The position numbers and the translations under genes were made by a program. From Simplicispira lacusdiani (lineage in GTDB: Bacteria > Pseudomonadota > Gammaproteobacteria > Burkholderiales > Burkholderiaceae_C), in NCBI RefSeq assembly GCF_003604195.1, contig NZ_QXGR01000003.1, positions 62,001 to 126,000 on the forward strand: a stretch of 64,000 nt of DNA. Reading direction: 5' to 3'. Under the pieces are notes generated by a model. It searched no databases and had not been told where the DNA came from. It saw only the letters and a list, made by a program, of their open reading frames with translations. This document shows positions 56,472 through 64,000 of this stretch, piece after piece; within the stretch, counting starts at the first letter, position 1, and every line of letters starts with the position of its first letter.

Positions 56472-59400
56472 TCAGTCGTAAACAATCGTGGCATCGCCAC
56501 CGGCCGCCTGGGCGCGCCAGGCGGCCAGCGAAGCATCGCTGGGATAGGTGCGGTGGGCGTCGCCCAGTTGCAGCTCCGCCATGGCGCCCTCCTGCCCTTC
56601 TGCGCAGCGCACGCCCAGGCGCACGCGCAGGCCGTGCTGCAGCTCGCCGTGCTCGGTGGATTCACGCCGCGGCAGGAATTCGCGCAGCAGCCGCGCCACC
56701 TCGGGCGGCGTGTCGCCCACCGCCACGCGCAGGTATTTGCCGAAACGGCAGCGCGCGGTGGGCAGGTCCATCACCTGCTGCACGATGAAGCGCGCCTCGA
56801 AACCGTTGCGCCCGGGCTGCAGGCGGCCGCTGACGATGACCAGCTCGTCGTCCTTGAGCAGGTCGCGGAACTGCTGGATGACCGCATCGCTGGCCGAAGC
56901 CTCGACCCGCGCCGAGGTGTCGTCGAGCACGAAGATGCCCTGCCGGCCGCGCATGCCGTTGACCACGCGAAAGTCGCTCATGATGCCGGCGATGGTCTGC
57001 GTCTCGCGCGTGTCCACGAGATCGGCCACGCGCGTGCGCACGAACCGGCCCACCTCGCGGGCCGATTCGTCGAACAGGTGGCCCGAGAGGTAGAAGCCCA
57101 GCGCCGTTTTCTCGTGCGTGAGGCGCTCGCGCACGCCCCAGGGCGGCACCTCCACCAGGTCGGGCTCCTGCGTGCTGGAACCGTGGGCGTCGTCGCCCAT
57201 CATGTCGAACAGGCCGCCCTGGTTGGCGTTGGCCAACTGGGCCGCGGCGAAGTCGAAAGCCCGGTCCAGCGACGCCGAGAGCGCCGCGCGGTGCAGGTTG
57301 AGCGCATCGAAGGCGCCGGCCTTGATGAGCGCGTCCACCGTGCGCTTGTTGATCTTGCTGCGGTCCACGCGCACGCAGAAGTCGAACAGGCTGGTGAACG
57401 GCCCGCTGGTGGAGCCCCGGTGCCCTTCGCCCCGGCCTTCGCGCGCGGCGACGATGGCCTCGATGGCCTGCTGGCCCGTGCCCTTGACGGCGCCCAAACC
57501 GTAGCGGATGACCTTGTCCGTGACCGGCTCGAAGCGGTAGCGACCCCGGTTGATGTCGGGCGCCTCGAAGTCCATGCCGAAGTTCTTCTTCGCGTCCTCG
57601 TACAACACCTTGAGCTTGTCGGTGTCGTCCATTTCGACGGTCATGTTGGCGCAGAAGAACTCGGCCGTGTAGTGCACCTTGAGCCAGCCCGTGTGGTAGG
57701 CCAGCAGCGAGTAAGCGGCGGCATGCGACTTGTTGAAGCCGTAGCCCGCGAACTTCTCCATCAGGTCGAACACCTCGTCGGCCTTCTCCTGGCTGATGCC
57801 CTTCTCGGCGGCACCCTTGCGGAAGATGGCGCGGTGCTCGGCCATCTCCTCGGCCTTCTTCTTGCCCATGGCACGGCGCAGCATGTCGGCACCGCCCAGG
57901 CTGTAACCGCCCAGCACCTGGGCGGTCTGCATCACCTGCTCCTGGTAGACCATGATGCCGTAGGTCTCGGCCAGCACGGGTTCCACCAGCGGGTGCGGGT
58001 ACTCCACCACCTCCTTGCCGTGCTTGCGGTTCACAAAGCTCGGGATCAGGTCCATCGGGCCCGGGCGGTACAGCGCGTTCAGGGCGATCAGGTCCTCCAG
58101 GCGGCTGGGCTTGGCCTCCTTGAGCATACCCTGCATGCCGCGCGATTCGAACTGGAACACCGCCTCGGTCTTGCCCTCGGAGAACAGCCGGTAGGTAGGC
58201 GCGTCGTCCAGCGCGACCTTCTCGAACGCGAAGTCCTCCTGGCCCTTGTGCCGCTGGACGATGAACTCCTTGGCGATCTCCAGGATGGTGAGCGTCGCCA
58301 GCCCCAGGAAGTCGAACTTCACCAGGCCGATGGCCTCCACGTCGTCCTTGTCGTACTGGCTCACGGCCGACTCGCTGCCCGGCTGCTGGTAGAGCGGACA
58401 GAAGTCAGTGAGCTTGCCCGGAGCGATCAGCACGCCGCCGGCGTGCATGCCGATGTTGCGCGTCATGCCTTCGAGCTTCTGCGCCATCTCGATGACGGTG
58501 CGCACGTCCTCTTCCTTGCGCACGCGCTCGTAAAGCTGAGGCTCAAGCTCCAGCGCGTAGTTGTTCTTGTCGCCCTCCTTCTTGGGCTCGGGCGGGTACT
58601 GCAGCGTGTACGACATGCCGGGCTTGGCAGGCACCAGCTTGGAGATGCCATCGCAGAAGGTATAGCTCAGGTCCATCACCCGGCCCACGTCGCGGATGGC
58701 GGCCTTAGCTGCCATGGTGCCGAAGGTGGCGATCTGGCTCACGGCGTCCTTGCCGTACTTGTCCTTCACATAGTCGATCACGCGGTCGCGGTTGGCCTGG
58801 CAGAAGTCGATGTCGAAGTCGGGCATGGACACCCGCTCGGGGTTCAGGAAGCGCTCGAACAGCAGGTTGTACTGCAGCGGATCGAGGTCGGTGATCTTGA
58901 GCGCGTAGGCCACGAGCGAGCCGGCGCCCGAGCCCCGGCCCGGACCCACGGGGCAGCCATTGTTCTTGGCCCACTGAATGAAGTCGCCCACGATCAGGAA
59001 GTAGCCCGGAAAACCCATCTTGAGGATGGTGCCCAGCTCGAACTCCAGGCGCTCGACGTAGCGCGGGCGCTGGGCGTCGCGCTCGGCGGGGCTGGGGTAC
59101 AGGTGCAGCAGGCGCTCTTCCAGGCCTTCGTGCGATGCATGGCGGAAATACTCCTCCATGGTCATGCCGCCAGGAATGGGGAAATTGGGCAGTTGCGGCT
59201 TGCCCAGCACCAGCGACAAATTGCAGCGCCGGGCTATCTCGGCGGTGTTGGCGATGGCCGAGGGCACATCGGCGAACAGTGCCTCCATCTGCGCGGCCGT
59301 CTTGAAATACTGCTCGCGCGTGAAACGGCGCACGCGCCGGGGGTTGCCCAGGATCTCGCCCTCGGCGATGCACACGCGCGCTTCATGCGCCTCGTAGTCG

Positions 59401-60008
59401 TCCTCGGTGGCGAACTGCACGGGGTGCGTGGCCACCACGGGCAGGCTCAGCCGGGCCGCCAGCTGCACGGCGGCCACGACATGGGCCTCGTCGTCGGCTC
59501 GGCCGGCGCGCTGGAGCTCTAGGTAGAAGCGGTGCGGAAACAGGCCCGCCAGGCGCAGCGCCAGGTCGGCCGCGCCGGCATCGTCGCCGCGTGCCAGCGC
59601 CTGGCCCACGGGGCCGGCTTGAGCACCCGACAGCACGATCAGCCCCTCGCCCAGTTCCTGCAGCCACGCCCAGGTGCAGACAGCCTGCGCCTTGACCACG
59701 TTGCGCGTCCAGGCACGCGCCAGCAGCTCCGACAGGTTGAGGTAGCCCTGCATGCCCTGCACCAGCAGGACCATGCGCGATGGCGCGGCACCGCCCTCGC
59801 CTTCGAGCAGGATTTCGGCGCCGAGCACGGGCTTGATGCCTTTGCCGCGCGCCGCCTTGTAGAACTTGATGGCGCCAAACAGGTTGTTGAAATCGGTGAT
59901 GGCCAGCGCGGGCTGGCGGTCGGTGGCGGCCGAGCCAACCGCCTCATCGATGCGGTTGGTGCCGTCGACGACGGAAAATTCGGTGTGCAGGCGCAGGTGG
60001 ACAAACAT
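56472..60008 (-). CDS. dnaE: DNA polymerase III alpha subunit
   Basis: This 1178-residue replicative polymerase starts FVHLRLHTEFSVVDGTNRIDEAV, the PHP domain signature. The catalytic motif PDFDIDFCQANRDRVIDYV lies near residues 395-410, with GPGRGSGAGSLVAYAL before it. Fingers and beta-binding regions follow, then OB-fold (IAGIMSDFRVVNGMRGRQGIFVLDD). It is the DnaE1 housekeeping form with no sign of the shorter ImuA/DnaE2 context. ATG 60008 fits the conserved start. Confidence 0.95.
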   Translation of the reverse strand: MFVHLRLHTEFSVVDGTNRIDEAVGSAATDRQPALAITDFNNLFGAIKFYKAARGKGIKPVLGAEILLEGEGGAAPSRMVLLVQGMQGYLNLSELLARAWTRNVVKAQAVCTWAWLQELGEGLIVLSGAQAGPVGQALARGDDAGAADLALRLAGLFPHRFYLELQRAGRADDEAHVVAAVQLAARLSLPVVATHPVQFATEDDYEAHEARVCIAEGEILGNPRRVRRFTREQYFKTAAQMEALFADVPSAIANTAEIARRCNLSLVLGKPQLPNFPIPGGMTMEEYFRHASHEGLEERLLHLYPSPAERDAQRPRYVERLEFELGTILKMGFPGYFLIVGDFIQWAKNNGCPVGPGRGSGAGSLVAYALKITDLDPLQYNLLFERFLNPERVSMPDFDIDFCQANRDRVIDYVKDKYGKDAVSQIATFGTMAAKAAIRDVGRVMDLSYTFCDGISKLVPAKPGMSYTLQYPPEPKKEGDKNNYALELEPQLYERVRKEEDVRTVIEMAQKLEGMTRNIGMHAGGVLIAPGKLTDFCPLYQQPGSESAVSQYDKDDVEAIGLVKFDFLGLATLTILEIAKEFIVQRHKGQEDFAFEKVALDDAPTYRLFSEGKTEAVFQFESRGMQGMLKEAKPSRLEDLIALNALYRPGPMDLIPSFVNRKHGKEVVEYPHPLVEPVLAETYGIMVYQEQVMQTAQVLGGYSLGGADMLRRAMGKKKAEEMAEHRAIFRKGAAEKGISQEKADEVFDLMEKFAGYGFNKSHAAAYSLLAYHTGWLKVHYTAEFFCANMTVEMDDTDKLKVLYEDAKKNFGMDFEAPDINRGRYRFEPVTDKVIRYGLGAVKGTGQQAIEAIVAAREGRGEGHRGSTSGPFTSLFDFCVRVDRSKINKRTVDALIKAGAFDALNLHRAALSASLDRAFDFAAAQLANANQGGLFDMMGDDAHGSSTQEPDLVEVPPWGVRERLTHEKTALGFYLSGHLFDESAREVGRFVRTRVADLVDTRETQTIAGIMSDFRVVNGMRGRQGIFVLDDTSARVEASASDAVIQQFRDLLKDDELVIVSGRLQPGRNGFEARFIVQQVMDLPTARCRFGKYLRVAVGDTPPEVARLLREFLPRRESTEHGELQHGLRVRLGVRCAEGQEGAMAELQLGDAHRTYPSDASLAAWRAQAAGGDATIVYD

Positions 60009-60113
60009 GCCTGCATTGTAGAAAGCCCGTCCCGCGCTGCCAGGCAGGCGCCGGTACAATGGCCTGCTCCTGTTTCGCCTGCCGCCCAGCGGCAGCGGCC
60101 TCCCGAGACATCC

Positions 60114-60944
60114 ATGCCTTTAATTGCCAGAAAGCTGCCCGACATGCTGCGTGCACCCCATGCGTTCCTCCCCGTCCTGCTGGCGGCCAGCCTGCTCACG
60201 GCGGGCTGCTCCAGCACCCCGGAAGACAAAACCGCGGGCTGGACGACCGACCGCATCTACGCCGAGGCGCGCGACGAACTCAATGGCGGCGGCTACGACA
60301 AGGCCGTGCCGCTGCTTGAAAAGCTCGAAGGCCGCGCCGCCGGCACGCCGCTGGCCCAGCAGGCGCAGCTCGACAAGGCCTACGCACAGTACAAGGGTGG
60401 CGAAAAGGCCCAGGCCATCGCCACGCTCGACCGCTTCATGAAGCTGCATCCGGCCAGCCCGGCGCTGGATTACGCGCTGTACCTCAAGGGGCTGGTGAAC
60501 TTCAACGACAGTCTGGGCATGTTCTCGTGGCTGTCTCAGCAGGATCTGTCCGAGCGCGACCAGAAAGCCGCCAAGGATTCCTTCGAATCATTCCGCGAAC
60601 TCAGCACACGCTTCCCGGACTCCCGCTACGCCCAGGACGCGCGCCTGCGCATGACCTACATCGTCAACTCGCTGGCCCAGTACGAGGTGCATGTGGCGCG
60701 CTACTACTTCCTGCGCGGCGCCTACGTGGCCGCGATCAGCCGCGCCCAGGTCGCCCTGTCGGACTACCAGGCCGTGCCCGCCCAGGAAGAGGCGCTCTAC
60801 ATCCTGATCCAGTCCTACGACGCGCTGGGCCTGACCCAGCTGCGCGACGACGCCCGCCGGGTGATGGAAGCCTCCTACCCGCAGAGCAACTTCATGAGCC
60901 ACGGCATCAAGGGCAAGAGCGATCCGTGGTGGAAGTTCTGGTGA
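60114..60944 (+). CDS. bamD: Outer membrane assembly lipoprotein BamD
   Basis: This 276-residue lipoprotein is part of the BAM complex that inserts outer membrane beta-barrels. The signal peptide has the lipobox LLTAGC, and five TPR-like repeats follow (YAEARDELNGGGYDKAVPLLEKLEGR; AQLDKAYAQYKGGEKAQAIATLDRFMKLHP). The conserved ALDYALYLKGLVNF segment is present. ATG 60114 is given; ATG 60144 gives a more ordinary signal peptide. The end WWKFW overlaps the convergent DinG-family gene by 38 bases. Confidence 0.93.
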   Translation: MPLIARKLPDMLRAPHAFLPVLLAASLLTAGCSSTPEDKTAGWTTDRIYAEARDELNGGGYDKAVPLLEKLEGRAAGTPLAQQAQLDKAYAQYKGGEKAQAIATLDRFMKLHPASPALDYALYLKGLVNFNDSLGMFSWLSQQDLSERDQKAAKDSFESFRELSTRFPDSRYAQDARLRMTYIVNSLAQYEVHVARYYFLRGAYVAAISRAQVALSDYQAVPAQEEALYILIQSYDALGLTQLRDDARRVMEASYPQSNFMSHGIKGKSDPWWKFW

Positions 60945-62988
60945 GCGCGGCGAGCACCTCGCTGAAGTCCTCTTCCGATTCCAGGCGCCGCATGGGCGGC
61001 AGCGCCGCCAACAGACGCTTGCCATAGCCCATGGTGAGCAGGCGCGTGTCGCCCACCACCAGCACCCCCCGATCCGATTCGTGCCGAATCAGCCGGCCGG
61101 CGCCCTGCTTGAGCGCCACGGCCGCCTCGGGCAGCGCATGATCCTTGAACGGACTGCGCCCCGCCTGCTTCAACCGCTCGGAGCGCGCCTGGACCAGCGG
61201 ATCGCCTGGCGGAGGGAACGGCAACTTGTCGATCACGACCATCTGCAGCGCATCTCCGGGCACGTCGAAGCCCTCCCAGAACGTCGCTGACGCCACCAGG
61301 ATGCAACCCGGCCGGCCCGCGCCTTCCGCGGCACGGAAACGCTCCATCAGCCGGCGTTTGGCACCCTGCCCCTGCACCAGCACCTCGATGCGCTGCGCAC
61401 CGGAAAACCGCTGTTGCAAGGCCTCGCCGATCAGCCGCAGGGCCTTGAGCGTGGTCGTCAGCACCAGGGTTCGCCCACCCAGGCGCTCGGCCGCATCGCC
61501 CACCCAGCGCGCCAGCAGCGGGCAGTGCGCGGGGTCCGACGGGGACGGCAGGCCGCGCGGCACATACAGCGCCGCCTGCGTGGCATAATCGAACGGACTT
61601 TGCACCCGCAGCACCTGCGCATCCTCCAGCCCGCAAGGCTCGGTGAACCAGCGCAGCCGGTCGTCACTGCCCAGGGTGGCCGACGTGAAGATCCAGGCCC
61701 GCCCCGTGGCGTCCTGCCACCCAGACGGCGCGCCCTCGGGTTCCGCTGGAGCCAAGGGTGCCGGCAAGCGTGCGCGCATGGCCTCGGCGATGTCGAGCGG
61801 CGCCTCGACCAGCCGCAGCTGCAGGCCGGCATCGGCCCAGCGCACCGCGCCCTCGGCACAGGGGCCGGCAAAGTGCTGCACCGCGGCGCCCAGGGCCGCG
61901 CCACGCTCCCGCAGGCGCAGGAAATCCGGCGCCATGTCCTGCACCACGTCCAGCGACTGCAGGCACAGCCCACATGCCTGCTGAACCTGGTCCAGCGCGG
62001 CGTGCCAGGCGTGGGCTGCCAGCCCCTCTGGTACGCCGTCCGTCCAGGCCAGTCGCGCCCCGGGGGCGGCATGGCTCGCCAGCAGGCGCAGGTCGCGCGC
62101 CGCGCGCTCCAGCTTCGCGCACAGGCCCTGCCAGTCGGCCATGCCACGCGCGCGCTGCATGCCGGCCGCCAGCAGGTCGCGCGCGAAATCAAGCAACTGG
62201 CCGGTGCCCAGCTGCGTGCCCAGGAACAGCACCCCGGTTTCGTTGAGCTGGTGCGCCTCGTCGAAGACCACCACGCGCACCGTGGGCAACAGCTCGGCCA
62301 TGCCCGACTCGCGCACCGCCTGGTCGGCGAAGAACAAGTGGTGGTTGACCACCACCACATCGGCCGCCAGTGCCTCGCGCCGCGCCTGGTTCACATGGCA
62401 CTGGCGAAAACGCGAGCAGGCGGAACCGAGGCAGTTCTCGCGCGTGGAAGTCACCAGCGGGAGGACGGCGGAGCGTTCATCGAGGCCCGGCAGCTCCGCC
62501 AGGTCCCCTGTGCGCGTGGCCTGCGCCCACAGCTCCATGCGCGCCAGCTCCGCCGCCACGCTGCCGTCATGCGCCATGCCTTCCTGGCGTGCCTGCTCCA
62601 GCCGGTGCAGGCACAGATAGCTGCCCCGCCCCTTGAGCAGGGCCATGCGCACCGGCACGCCCAGCGCCTGCGCGAGCCGTGGCAGATCGCGCGCGAAGAG
62701 CTGGTCCTGCAGGGCCTTGGTGGCGGTCGACAGCAGCACGCGTTCGCCGCTGAGCAAGGCTGGCACCAGGTAGGAGAAAGTCTTGCCCACGCCTGTGCCG
62801 GCCTCGGCCACCAGCACACCGCCCACCTCGATGGTGCGCGCCACCGCGAGCGCCATCTCGGTTTGGCCCGCGCGGGGCCGGAAATCCGCCTCAGTCCGCG
62901 CCAGCGCGCCATCGGCGGAGAACGCCTGCGCCACCGCCTGCGCCAGCGGCGTACAACTTGTTTCAAGGGTGGAGGGTGAAAAATCCAA
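60907..62988 (-). CDS. ATP-dependent DNA helicase, DinG/YoaA family
   Basis: This XPD-like superfamily 2 helicase has Walker A AEAGTGVGKTFSYLVPAL, a DEAH box VVVFDEAHQL, and helicase motifs VASATFWEGFDVPGDAL and QGAGRLIRHESDRG. Cysteines in GSYLCL and ENCLGSACSRFRQC are positioned for a 4Fe-4S cluster. The start is uncertain: the conserved region begins near TLETSCTPLAQAVAQAFSADGALARTEADFRPRAGQ, so TTG 62988 is used (693 residues); GTG 63033 is an alternative, and no good ATG is available. Its 3' end overlaps bamD. Confidence 0.85.
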   Translation of the reverse strand: MDFSPSTLETSCTPLAQAVAQAFSADGALARTEADFRPRAGQTEMALAVARTIEVGGVLVAEAGTGVGKTFSYLVPALLSGERVLLSTATKALQDQLFARDLPRLAQALGVPVRMALLKGRGSYLCLHRLEQARQEGMAHDGSVAAELARMELWAQATRTGDLAELPGLDERSAVLPLVTSTRENCLGSACSRFRQCHVNQARREALAADVVVVNHHLFFADQAVRESGMAELLPTVRVVVFDEAHQLNETGVLFLGTQLGTGQLLDFARDLLAAGMQRARGMADWQGLCAKLERAARDLRLLASHAAPGARLAWTDGVPEGLAAHAWHAALDQVQQACGLCLQSLDVVQDMAPDFLRLRERGAALGAAVQHFAGPCAEGAVRWADAGLQLRLVEAPLDIAEAMRARLPAPLAPAEPEGAPSGWQDATGRAWIFTSATLGSDDRLRWFTEPCGLEDAQVLRVQSPFDYATQAALYVPRGLPSPSDPAHCPLLARWVGDAAERLGGRTLVLTTTLKALRLIGEALQQRFSGAQRIEVLVQGQGAKRRLMERFRAAEGAGRPGCILVASATFWEGFDVPGDALQMVVIDKLPFPPPGDPLVQARSERLKQAGRSPFKDHALPEAAVALKQGAGRLIRHESDRGVLVVGDTRLLTMGYGKRLLAALPPMRRLESEEDFSEVLAALTRTSTTDRSCP

Positions 62989-63105
62989 GACGAGCGGGCC
63001 CCATGGGCTGGCAGCATGGTAAAAATGCCACACAGCATTTGATAATACGTCTTCCTGCAGGGCATCCGACCCACGGCTGGCCCTGCCTCCACCACAATCC
63101 ACGGA

Positions 63106-63930
63106 ATGTCCCAAGCGATCCGCCTCACAGCCTCCACCGGCATCCACAAGGGTGACCGGGAATACCAGCAGGACCAGGTGGCCCTGCTGTCGCATCCGCG
63201 TTACAACGGCTGCGTGCTGGGCGTGCTGGCCGACGGCATGGGTGGGCGCAGCGGCGGGCGCAAGGCTTCCGACCAGGTCATGATGACCGCGAAGCAGCTG
63301 TTCGAGCGCTATTCACCCGACACCGACGACGCGGAAGCCATGCTCAAAAACATGGTGCAGGAGGCGCACATTGTCATCCGCCTGACAGCGATCACCTCGG
63401 AGCAGGAGCCGCACAGCACCATCGCCGCCTTCCTCATCAACCCACGCGGCGATTGCCACTGGGCGCATGCCGGCGACTCGCGCATCTACCACTTCCAGAA
63501 CGGCCGCATGATGCACCGCACCAGCGACCATTCCTATGTGCAGGCACTGGTGGACCGGGGCGAGATCACCGAGGCCGAGGCCAACGTCCACCCGCACTCC
63601 AACATCCTGGTGGGGTGCCTCGGCACCGAGAGCGATCCCCCCATCACCATGCACATGATCCATCAGCTCAACCCGGGCGACGTGCTGCTGGCCTGCAGCG
63701 ATGGCGTGTGGCACTACTTCTCGCCCACGGAACTGGGCTCGGTGGTGGAGTCGCTGACCCCACGCGAGGCCACGGAGTTCCTGATCGAGAAGGCCCGCAT
63801 GCGCGCGCGCGGAGGCGGCGACAACCTCTCGCTGGTGATCGTGAAGATCGAAGCCCTGATCGAGGAAAAGAAGGTCGCGCCCCTGGCGCCGCTGTTCACT
63901 CCGCCCCCCGCCGCCGGCTCACGGACCTGA
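63106..63930 (+). CDS. PP2C-family protein serine/threonine phosphatase
   Basis: This 274-residue metal-dependent phosphatase has the aspartate motifs GDREYQQDQ, VLADGMGGRSGG, WAHAGDSRIY, LLACSDGVWHY and GGDNLSLVIV. No extra sensor domain is present, so it is the stand-alone Stp type that counteracts Ser/Thr kinases. A Hanks kinase lies 11 kb away (50581-51909), a possible partner by inference. It is divergent from the DinG-like helicase. The remaining 70 bases to the right edge show nothing recognisable. Confidence 0.9.
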   Translation: MSQAIRLTASTGIHKGDREYQQDQVALLSHPRYNGCVLGVLADGMGGRSGGRKASDQVMMTAKQLFERYSPDTDDAEAMLKNMVQEAHIVIRLTAITSEQEPHSTIAAFLINPRGDCHWAHAGDSRIYHFQNGRMMHRTSDHSYVQALVDRGEITEAEANVHPHSNILVGCLGTESDPPITMHMIHQLNPGDVLLACSDGVWHYFSPTELGSVVESLTPREATEFLIEKARMRARGGGDNLSLVIVKIEALIEEKKVAPLAPLFTPPPAAGSRT

Positions 63931-64000
63931 TCCCCGCCACGGACTGGCCGCGCGATGCGGCGTCTGCTTTGCTGCGTGGGATGATGGCGGCCCGGGCAAG

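Noticed and set aside
63931..64000. Start of a further gene at the right edge
   Set aside because: The 70 bases contain no start codon with a ribosome binding site and a recognisable N-terminus.

Overview
The window is about 64 kb of GC-rich chromosome (my impression is 65-68% G+C) with dense gene packing and G/C-ending codons. Family matches and gene neighbourhoods point to a denitrifying betaproteobacterium of the Comamonadaceae (Acidovorax/Alicycliphilus-like); this assignment is inference. I found no tRNA, rRNA, CRISPR array, insertion sequence or prophage. No gene-free gap exceeds 300 bases; the longest, about 230-270 bases each, lie upstream of the two nirS genes, upstream of nemR, left of nadD-less rsfS/hemF and at the sbcB/clpA junction.

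Layout. 0-5.3 kb: the tail of an unknown gene, a YdjM-like membrane hydrolase, ompW with a consensus FNR box upstream, a nemR-nemA pair with a palindromic operator, and a DUF808 membrane protein. 5.3-13.7 kb: purL, carrying an in-frame copy of a dispersed repeat, then map, glnD and a RibD/DHFR-like gene. 13.7-20.3 kb, minus strand: yebC-purD-hemF-rsfS-rlmH-maf-rng, with a long Ala/Lys/Pro tail on RsfS. 20.4-24.5 kb: a HerA-like ATPase, a membrane protein of unknown function, a PLP ammonia-lyase and upp. 24.6 kb: nirN.

26.3-30.4 kb: a dienoyl-CoA isomerase and a 2,4-dienoyl-CoA reductase fused to an NTF2-like domain, divergent from a PadR regulator over two palindromes. 30.4-36.1 kb, minus strand: the respiratory nitrite reduction cluster nirS(2)-nirT-nirB-cupredoxin-nirS(1), in which two full-length cytochrome cd1 nitrite reductases bracket their putative electron-transfer proteins. 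Each nirS has an FNR/Dnr-type box at a class II distance from a -10-like element. 36.3-42.8 kb: divergent from this, the complete ccmABCDEFGHI cytochrome c maturation operon, with most genes overlapping by 4 bases. A heme-type TonB receptor follows.

45.3-64 kb: a VOC protein, a CodA-like amidohydrolase, a GGDEF cyclase, a second YebC paralog, a SpmA-SpmB fusion, a Ser/Thr kinase with a cyclic-nucleotide-binding domain, sbcB, clpS-clpA, dnaE, bamD, a DinG-family helicase and a PP2C phosphatase.

How it fits together: FNR/Dnr-type control would induce NirS, NirT and NirB when oxygen is low. The Ccm system attaches heme to these c-type cytochromes, HemF and the heme receptor supply heme, and NirN acts in heme d1 formation. 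The other d1 genes (nirF, nirDLGH, nirJ, nirE), nor and nos are not in this window.
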